64,000 nt of DNA from Polaribacter batillariae (lineage in GTDB: Bacteria; Bacteroidota; Bacteroidia; Flavobacteriales; Flavobacteriaceae), in assembly GCF_017498485.1 (NCBI RefSeq), contig NZ_CP071795.1:3780501-3844500 (forward strand). The letters run 5' to 3'. Position numbers and translations under genes: made by a program. The notes beneath the pieces were generated by a model. It saw nothing but the letters and a program-made list of their open reading frames with translations. It was not told where the DNA came from and did not search any database. This document shows positions 53,509 to 59,523 of the stretch, one piece after another (the stretch's first letter is position 1; every line of letters starts with the position of its first letter).

Positions 53509-53633
53509 AACGTATTTGTTTATGGAAAGTTGCGATTTTGTCTGCGAGGAATTTCCGAAGGAAATTCAGTAGTAGGCAAAAAAGCAACCAACTTTGATAA
53601 GGCTAAAAATAGCAATTTTTTATAAGCGGTGTT
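53509..53633 (-). repeat. attC-like repeat 5 (cassette F)
   Basis: 125 bases, main class with AAAAAAGCAACCAACTTTGA and CTAAAAATAGC. Confidence 0.8.
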
Positions 53634-53966
53634 AGCAAATGCGTGTTTTTATGTTTTTTTCAACGTTTTTTTTATTTTCCGCAAAGATTTTAATTCCGCA
53701 TTTTGCTTAATTCCGAAAACGTTTTAAACTCAAAAATTGAGTAAGAATTCCGCCTTTAATTTTTTCAGAGTTTGAGTGAATTCACACGTTTTACAATTCC
53801 AACTATTTGCAAAATTCCACCTGAATTTTGCGAGCGAGAGAGTGTTCCACATTTTAAAAATTCCTTTTTCCCTCGTTTTAAAATTCAGAGTTTTAAATCA
53901 CAATTTTGATAAAAAACCAGGCTTAAAGGACTTATGCTTTTTTTGCGCAAATCAGCAGTTTTTGCT
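53634..53966 (-). other. Cassette F, family alpha, no clear gene
   Basis: 333 bases, near copy of C. Shared hairpin present (one change, GCAAAATTCCACCTGAATTT). Candidate small ORF at 53730-53852. Confidence 0.65.
53730..53852 (-). CDS. Possible 40-residue ORF of alpha cassettes (copy 2)
   Basis: Opens MWNTLSLAKFRWNFANSWN; frame intact. See copy 1 for the argument for and against. Confidence 0.25.
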   Translation of the reverse strand: MWNTLSLAKFRWNFANSWNCKTCEFTQTLKKLKAEFLLNF

Positions 53967-54088
53967 AACGGTTTTGTATATGGCACGTTGCCATATTAAT
54001 AGTTTTATATTATTCAGTCGTAACTGAGGTTTATTAGTAGGGGAGAGTTTAAAGTTAGCCAAATTTTGGCAATGTGTTATATACGTCT
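53967..54088 (-). repeat. attC-like repeat 6, diverged (cassette G), cut by IS110
   Basis: Left part of a distinct repeat: AACGGTTTTGTATATGGCAC opening; arms GTATATGGCACGTTGCC and GGCAATGTGTTATATAC pair with G-T. The last bases and GTT are found on the other side of the IS110 (55302-55306), so the intact site is about 127 bases. Confidence 0.65.
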
Positions 54089-54099
54089 TAAGTTTGTAA

Positions 54100-54290
54100 T
54101 TCATTAAATTTGAACATAATTAAGAAAAGACAAAAGAGAGGAATAAGGTTAATATATACGCAGAAGCATAGACTTCGTCAACATTGAAAATCCCCTCTCT
54201 TTTCTACACAGATTTCGTACAGTTCTATGAGGCTTTTAGACCTCGCTTTTAAGTCGTTGAAACTCGCGTAGTATGTCCTTTCGTAAAAAC
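54100..54290 (+). ncRNA. Candidate bridge RNA of the IS110 element
   Basis: The left non-coding end folds: AAAAGAGAGG (54132-54141) pairs with CCTCTCTTTT (54194-54203), with an inner hairpin GAAG...CTTC; a second hairpin GAGG...CCTC lies at about 54230-54246. The first loop contains TATATACG (54153-54160), identical to the target just left of the insertion (54078-54085). IS110 elements are known to use a bridge RNA from this end with one loop reading the target. Confidence 0.5.
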
Positions 54291-54298
54291 ATTTATTT

Positions 54299-55270
54299 AT
54301 GAATAAAGATATTAAATATTTTGGAATAGACATCAGTCATTTATTTTTTGATGTCACAGATTCAGATGGCAATTATTACCAGTTTAAAAACAATTTAACA
54401 GGCTTTAAAAAGTTTGTAAAATTATTAGATTTAAAGAGTCATTGCGTGATGGAAGCTACCGGTTATTATCATTACCAATTAGCCTATTATTTACAAGAAA
54501 AAGGTTTTAAATTATCGGTAGAAAATCCATTATCGGTAAAACGTTTTATTCAAATGAAATTGTCTAAAATAAAGACAGATAAGAGCGATTCTAAACTAAT
54601 TTGTGAGTATGCAAAGCAGGTTAAATTAAAGTTGTGGAAAGGCAATTCTAAACATCAGCTGGAATGTTTACAAATGACAAGAACCCTTTCAGCATATACA
54701 AAGCAGAGCACTATGCTGAAAAATAAATTACATGGCGAAGCCGTTTTAGGTACACCAAGTAAATCTGTTGTGAGGTCTTTAAAACGCAGTTTAAAACATG
54801 TTGAGAAAGAAATAAAAACGATAGAAGAAGACCTATTAATTTTAGTAAAAGAAGTTCATAACGATGTTTTAACACGTTTAAAAAGCATCCCAGGCATTGG
54901 TCCCAAAACCTCTTTAATGTTAGTAGTTTTAACCGATGGATTTGAGCGTTTTACGAGTGGTAGTGAATTGTGTAGTTATGCAGGTCTAACGCCAACAATT
55001 AGACAAAGTGGTAGTAGTGTAAAAGGACGATCGAGAATAAGTAAAATAGGGAATCAAAAACTAAGAAATTTATTGTTTATGTGTAGTTTTAATGCGTGCA
55101 AATACAACAAGGCTTGTCGAGATCTTTATCAACGAATCGTAGCCAAGGGAAAGAGCAAAAAATTAGCCTTAATCGCAGTCTGTAATAAACTACTAAAACA
55201 GGTCTTTGCAATAGCAAAATCAGGATTAATATATGATGAAAATTATAAAAGTACTTTCGTAAAAAATTAA
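54299..55270 (+). CDS. IS110-family transposase (DEDD recombinase)
   Basis: A 323-residue IS110 transposase. N-terminal RuvC-like DEDD domain (YFGIDISHLFFDVTDSDG, CVMEATGYYHYQLAYYL, KIKTDKSDSKLICEYAK), a coiled-coil middle, and the Tnp_20 domain with SIPGIGPKTSLMLVV, CSYAGLTPTIRQSGSSVKG with the catalytic Ser, and GNQKLRNLLFMCSFNAC. Full length, no defects seen. In the IS110 group the enzyme is guided by an RNA from the left end. Confidence 0.93.
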   Translation: MNKDIKYFGIDISHLFFDVTDSDGNYYQFKNNLTGFKKFVKLLDLKSHCVMEATGYYHYQLAYYLQEKGFKLSVENPLSVKRFIQMKLSKIKTDKSDSKLICEYAKQVKLKLWKGNSKHQLECLQMTRTLSAYTKQSTMLKNKLHGEAVLGTPSKSVVRSLKRSLKHVEKEIKTIEEDLLILVKEVHNDVLTRLKSIPGIGPKTSLMLVVLTDGFERFTSGSELCSYAGLTPTIRQSGSSVKGRSRISKIGNQKLRNLLFMCSFNACKYNKACRDLYQRIVAKGKSKKLALIAVCNKLLKQVFAIAKSGLIYDENYKSTFVKN

Positions 55271-55314
55271 TGAGTTTTTACTTGTTTTTTACCACAGTAC
55301 TTTGTTAGGCAACG

Positions 55315-56277
55315 TTACTTTTCGAGCGTCAAACTATTCAAAATTCCATTGTTAGTTACAGATTTTCTAAAATCCGCCATATCTGGATATATATGATTTT
55401 TATTAATTCCCATCTCACTCAATTTTTCTTTAATTGCGGGGATTAATGATTTGTGAATATTATAGCAACCGCTAAATGTTCTTACGGTCATTAATTTATC
55501 AAATTTCTCTTGTCCCCATTCTTTAAGAAGAAAGTCAGTATATTCTTTATAAGTCCTTTCAAGAGGGTACCAAGGATGATTGTTGTAAAAGAATAGGCCT
55601 TCTTGATTTATAATATTCACACTATTCATAATTTGATATAATTCTTCATCAGGAAGAAGTATTGCCATATCGTTTTCATCAATTTTTTCATAGGTAATAT
55701 CTACTTTTTTTAGATTTTCGTCAAAAACATATTTCCAGCTCTCGAATACTGTGGAATTTGTAAATGTGTAGTAGAAGGAAAAATAATTGTCAATTTCTTT
55801 GTCACTAGGTTTATAAACCAAACCGTCTATTGCAAAAAATAATGCTACGTAAGGATTATAGGAATAATCGAGTAATGGCGTAGGTACGCCAAAATGTTGC
55901 ATGTAGCTTAAATAGGCTAATGCGTTGTTGGGATCAATTCCAGTACTTTCTAATAATCTTTCAATTACACCATTGTTCCATGATCTACAAATTTTAATCA
56001 ATTCGGTGATGAAATCTCGGTAATGTTCTGCGATACTATCAGATGGCACTTGTTTATGTAATTCTTGCTGGATATAAATTCTTTGAGCTGAATTATAAAG
56101 TCGATACTTTGCCTCACTACATCCTCTAAAAACAAAATTTGTTCCCTCGCTTTTGAATTTTTCTATTTCGGCAAAAATTTTATTTATGTTGTGATTGATT
56201 TTACTCCCTCCATTGACAAAAAACTCTTCTTTCTCTTTAATTTCAGAATATTCTTCTAATTGCATAATGTTTGTCAA
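55315..56277 (-). CDS. Cassette G: FRG-domain protein
   Basis: A 320-residue protein with an FRG domain: NFVFRGCSEAKYRLYNSAQR (the F-R-G core), then MQHFGVPTPLLDYSYNPYVALFFAI, the family's most conserved block. FRG proteins are of unknown activity but are frequent in phage-defence and toxin neighbourhoods; that is family knowledge, and defence here is inference. The gene starts 11 bases inside the cassette's right edge and ends nine bases from its left edge, so it fills the cassette as in integrons. Confidence 0.8.
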   Translation of the reverse strand: MTNIMQLEEYSEIKEKEEFFVNGGSKINHNINKIFAEIEKFKSEGTNFVFRGCSEAKYRLYNSAQRIYIQQELHKQVPSDSIAEHYRDFITELIKICRSWNNGVIERLLESTGIDPNNALAYLSYMQHFGVPTPLLDYSYNPYVALFFAIDGLVYKPSDKEIDNYFSFYYTFTNSTVFESWKYVFDENLKKVDITYEKIDENDMAILLPDEELYQIMNSVNIINQEGLFFYNNHPWYPLERTYKEYTDFLLKEWGQEKFDKLMTVRTFSGCYNIHKSLIPAIKEKLSEMGINKNHIYPDMADFRKSVTNNGILNSLTLEK

Positions 56278-56287
56278 AATGTTGCCT

Positions 56288-56413
56288 AACGTATTTGTTT
56301 ATGGAAAGTTGCGATTTTGTCTGCGAGGAATTTCCGAAGGAAATTCAGTAGTAGGCAAAAAAAGCAACCAACTTTAATATGGCTAAAAGTAGCAATTTTT
56401 TATAAGCGGTGTT
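56288..56413 (-). repeat. attC-like repeat 7 (cassette H)
   Basis: 126 bases, beta variant (AAAAAAAGCAACCAACTTTA, TATGGC), matching repeats 3 and 12. Confidence 0.8.
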
Positions 56414-56798
56414 GTAAAAAGCGGGTTTAATTTTCCGTAATTTATTTTTCAGCTTTTAAAATTCTCACTTTTTCATTCAGTTATAAATTCCGTTTTGAGT
56501 GATTTTTTCACGCTTAGAATTTTTCAGATTTTGTTCAATTCCGCCAACTTTCTAAATTCAGCGTTTGAGTAAGCATTCCCCCAAAATGATTTTCAGGATT
56601 TGAGTAAAATTTCTTTAGTATTTGATTTTCAGTATTTTATAGTTTTAATCGTTTGCAAAATTCCGCCTGAATTTTGCGAGCGAGAGAGTGTTCCGCATTT
56701 TTGGATTCAATTTTTTTTCAGATTTCGAAACGGTAAAAAACTAAAAGTTATTTTTGGAGAACTGATTTGTTTTTGGCGCGATTCAGCCAGTTTTTTAC
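56414..56798 (-). other. Cassette H, family beta, no clear gene
   Basis: 385 bases, near copy of D and M, with the shared hairpin. No ORF beyond 17 codons in the conserved frame. Confidence 0.65.
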
Positions 56799-56923
56799 AA
56801 CGTATTTGTTTATGGAAAGTTGCGATTTTGTCTGCGAGGAATTTCCGAAGGAAATTCAGCAGTAGGCAAAAAAGCAACTAATTTTGATAAGGCTAAAAGT
56901 AGCAATTTTTTATAAGCGGTGTT
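56799..56923 (-). repeat. attC-like repeat 8 (cassette I)
   Basis: 125 bases, main class, with CAGCAGTAGG and AAAAAAGCAACTAATTTTGA, like repeat 2. Confidence 0.8.
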
Positions 56924-57257
56924 GGCATTTCGTAGTTTTTTTTAGTTTATAATTCTGTTTTTTAGTGATTATTCCGCCAAGTTTTTGATTCAGCATTAGA
57001 ATGAATTTTCCGCAATTCTGATTTTCCGCATTTACTCAATTCTGCAAGTTTCTTAAATTCAGCGTTTGAGTAAGCATTCCGCGAAACTGATTTTCAGGAT
57101 TTGAGTAAATTCAAGCATTTTTTAGTTCATTTTTTCTCAATTTCTCAAAATTTTGCGAGCGAGAGAGTGTTCCGCATTTTTCAGTTTTTCTCATTAAAAT
57201 TCAAGTTTTTCCAAACTATAAATTCACTTTTCGGAGTTTGAATGGGCTATGAATGCC
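56924..57257 (-). other. Cassette I, single copy, no clear gene
   Basis: 334 bases not repeated in the array, bounded by GTTGGCATT and AATGCCAAC. It keeps only part of the shared element (AAAATTTTGCGAGCGAGAGA then GTGTTCCGCATTTTT). The shared-frame ORF stops after ten residues. Confidence 0.6.
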
Positions 57258-57382
57258 AACGTATTTGTTTATGGAAAGTTGCGATTTTGTCTGCGAGGAA
57301 TTTCCGAAGGAAATTCAGTAGTAGGCAAAAATGCAACTAATTTTGATAAGGCTAAAAGTAGCAATTTTTTATAAACGGTGTT
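57258..57382 (-). repeat. attC-like repeat 9 (cassette J)
   Basis: 125 bases; variant with AAAAATGCAACTAATTTTGA and ATAAACGGTGTT, identical to repeat 10. Confidence 0.8.
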
Positions 57383-57716
57383 AGCAAATGCGTGTTTTTA
57401 TGTTTTTTTTCAACGTTTTTTTTATTTTCCGCAAAGATTTTAATTCTACATTTTGCTTAATTCAAAAAACGTTTTAAACTCAAAAATTGAGTAAGAATTC
57501 CGCCTTTAATTTTTTCAGAGTTTGAGTGAATTCACACGTTTTACGATTCCAACTATTTGCAAAATTCCGCCTGAATTTTGAGAGCGAGAGAGTGTTCCAC
57601 ATTTTAAAAATTCCTTTTTCTTTCGTTTTAAAATTCAGAGTTTAAAATCACAATTTTGATAAAAAACCAGGCTTAAAGGGCTTATGCTTTTTTTGCGCAA
57701 ATCAGCAGTTTTTGCT
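57383..57716 (-). other. Cassette J, family alpha, no clear gene
   Basis: 334 bases, identical as far as I can read to cassette K. Hairpin present (ATTTTGAGAGCGAGAGAGTG variant). Small ORF at 57480-57602. Confidence 0.7.
57480..57602 (-). CDS. Possible 40-residue ORF of alpha cassettes (copy 3)
   Basis: Opens MWNTLSLSKFRRNFANSWN; frame intact. See copy 1. Confidence 0.25.
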   Translation of the reverse strand: MWNTLSLSKFRRNFANSWNRKTCEFTQTLKKLKAEFLLNF

Positions 57717-57841
57717 AACGTATTTGTTTATGGAAAGTTGCGATTTTGTCTGCGAGGAATTTCCGAAGGAAATTCAGTAGTAGGCAAAAATGCAACTAAT
57801 TTTGATAAGGCTAAAAGTAGCAATTTTTTATAAACGGTGTT
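57717..57841 (-). repeat. attC-like repeat 10 (cassette K)
   Basis: 125 bases, same variant as repeat 9; part of the tandem 459-base duplication. Confidence 0.8.
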
Positions 57842-58175
57842 AGCAAATGCGTGTTTTTATGTTTTTTTTCAACGTTTTTTTTATTTTCCGCAAAGATTTT
57901 AATTCTACATTTTGCTTAATTCAAAAAACGTTTTAAACTCAAAAATTGAGTAAGAATTCCGCCTTTAATTTTTTCAGAGTTTGAGTGAATTCACACGTTT
58001 TACGATTCCAACTATTTGCAAAATTCCGCCTGAATTTTGAGAGCGAGAGAGTGTTCCACATTTTAAAAATTCCTTTTTCTTTCGTTTTAAAATTCAGAGT
58101 TTAAAATCACAATTTTGATAAAAAACCAGGCTTAAAGGGCTTATGCTTTTTTTGCGCAAATCAGCAGTTTTTGCT
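57842..58175 (-). other. Cassette K, family alpha, no clear gene
   Basis: 334 bases, copy of J at a period of 459 bases. The shared hairpin is present. Small ORF at 57939-58061. Confidence 0.7.
57939..58061 (-). CDS. Possible 40-residue ORF of alpha cassettes (copy 4)
   Basis: Same as copy 3. See copy 1. Confidence 0.25.
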   Translation of the reverse strand: MWNTLSLSKFRRNFANSWNRKTCEFTQTLKKLKAEFLLNF

Positions 58176-58230
58176 AACGTATGCGTACATGGCAAGTGAA
58201 TAGCGAAGCTCATTTGCTATGTGCGCTGTT
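58176..58230 (-). repeat. attC-like repeat 11, short type (cassette L)
   Basis: 55 bases, same as repeat 4. It again lies left of a gamma cassette. Confidence 0.75.
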
Positions 58231-58643
58231 GTGTGCAGTAAATATAGCAATTAGTTGGCTAATTTCATATTTACGTAGTCAGTCAAACGCTACGATAATT
58301 CGCTTTTCATATCTTATTAGTTTATTTTTTTATGAACTTTATACCAACTGTATAAGGTTACGTCAAAAAATAATCGGAATTCATTCTCTCTACCTTTTAC
58401 TTTTTAAATCACTAAAATTCAATCTTTTATTTGACTTTCTCAAAAAAAAACCGTAATTTACAAACTTAATAACGTTTCAACGTTTTTGATAGTGTAACTC
58501 TCACACGATGTAATGTTATTAAGTTTGTAAACCGAAATTTCCTTCTAGTCAATTTCCGAATTGATTTAAAAAGTAAAACATTCCGCTTCTAAAAATTCCG
58601 AATAGTAAATATGAAAAAGCAAAAAGTTTGACTTATTGCTCAC
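58231..58643 (-). other. Cassette L, family gamma, no clear gene
   Basis: 413 bases, copy of E except that the inner palindrome is complete here: TTTACAAACTTAATAAC (58456-58472) and GTTATTAAGTTTGTAAA (58515-58531) are perfect complements. No gene. Confidence 0.6.
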
Positions 58644-58769
58644 AACGTATTTGTTTATGGAAAGTTGCGATTTTGTCTGCGAGGAATTTCCGAAGGAAAT
58701 TCAGTAGTAGGCAAAAAAAGCAACCAACTTTAATATGGCTAAAAGTAGCAATTTTTTATAAGCGGTGTT
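58644..58769 (-). repeat. attC-like repeat 12 (cassette M)
   Basis: 126 bases, beta variant, matching repeats 3 and 7. Confidence 0.8.
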
Positions 58770-59154
58770 GTAAAAAGCGGGTTTAATTTTCCGTAATTTA
58801 TTTTTCAGCTTTTAAAATTCTCACTTTTTCATTCAGTTATAAATTCCGTTTTGAGTGATTTTTTCACGCTTAGAATTTTTCAGATTTTGTTCAATTCCGC
58901 CAACTTTCTAAATTCAGCGTTTGAGTAAGCATTCCCCCAAAATGATTTTCAGGATTTGAGTAAAATTTCTTTAGTATTTGATTTTCAGTATTTTATAGTT
59001 TTAATCGTTTGCAAAATTCCGCCTGAATTTTGCGAGCGAGAGAGTGTTCCGCATTTTTGGATTCAATTTTTTTTCAGATTTCGAAACGGTAAAAAACTAA
59101 AAGTTATTTTTGGAGAACTGATTTGTTTTTGGCGCGATTCAGCCAGTTTTTTAC
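58770..59154 (-). other. Cassette M, family beta, no clear gene; right end of array
   Basis: 385 bases, copy of H. Its right edge TTTTTTACAAC is followed by TAGTTATATCCAAACAAATA, which is not a repeat of any known class here, so this is where an attI or ancestral junction would lie. Confidence 0.6.
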
Positions 59155-59157
59155 AAC

Positions 59158-59520
59158 TAGTTATATCCAAACAAATATATGTTTTTTTTAATTATAATAC
59201 GGGATAACACAATATTTCTATTGTTTTTATTTACATTTTTTGTTTGCTGTAAAGCAACATCTAACGGATTTTGAATGCTTATTAAATCGAAACAATTTCA
59301 TTAAAGAATTAATGTCGTTTATTATGTTTTTTGGGAACACATTCAATTTAGTAACTTTTGAATTTTTTGTTTATAAGGCGATATAAAAACAAGTCTAAAT
59401 AATAGAAAAGTAGAATGTTTGCTTTTGTAAAGAAAATGAGCTCGATAACTACCGAGCTCATTAATTATTCGTTGTTCAACTTTTTATAACGTTGTACATT
59501 TTTGTGTTTGAAATGCACTC
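59158..59520. other. Gene-free gap between the array and clpC
   Basis: AT-rich, no gene and no recognisable integrase remnant on either strand. It holds the clpC terminator and an isolated GTTGTACA at about 59491. Confidence 0.5.
59435..59462 (-). terminator. Terminator after clpC
   Basis: AATGAGCTCG (59435-59444) and CGAGCTCATT (59453-59462) are perfect complements; the minus-strand tail is TTTCTTT. It lies about 60 bases after the clpC stop. Confidence 0.7.
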
Positions 59521-59523
59521 TTC

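Larger units (their letters stand above)
54087..55301 (+). mobile_element. IS110-family insertion sequence inside repeat 6
   Basis: No terminal inverted repeats, as expected. CT dinucleotides occur at both junctions (GTCTTAAG at the left, AGTACTTTG at the right), fitting the CT core typical of IS110. It consists of a 210-base left non-coding end, the transposase, and a short right end. Removal on paper restores TATATACGTCTTTGTTAGGC, a plausible repeat end. Confidence 0.75.
49221..59157 (-). mobile_element. Integron-like cassette array without integrase (CALIN-like), 13 cassettes
   Basis: Twelve attC-like palindromes delimit cassettes A-M. Each repeat begins AAC and ends GTT. For each cassette the bases after its left GTT are complementary to the bases before its right AAC: GTTGTACACC with GGTGTACAAC (A), GTTAGGCAACG with GTTGCCTAAC (G), GTTGGCATT with AATGCCAAC (I), GTTGTAAAAA with TTTTTACAAC (D, H, M), GTTGTGTGCAGTAA with TTATTGCTCACAAC (E, L). 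This is the signature of cassettes carrying their own attC (RYYYAAC...GTTRRRY). Genes with coding content read on the minus strand toward the repeat at their left, and start 13-49 bases from the cassette edge. No tyrosine recombinase is in the window. An IS3 and an IS110 element interrupt the array. Confidence 0.75.

Noticed and set aside
56600..56881. Plus-strand frame beginning MSKISLVFDFQYFIV, also at 58956-59207
   Set aside because: It runs through the shared hairpin and into a repeat, ends differently in the two copies, and has no protein-like conservation.
49221..59157. The regular repeats as a CRISPR array
   Set aside because: Repeats are 55-126 bases with spacers of 330-2000 bases, several spacers are copies of each other, and no cas gene is present.
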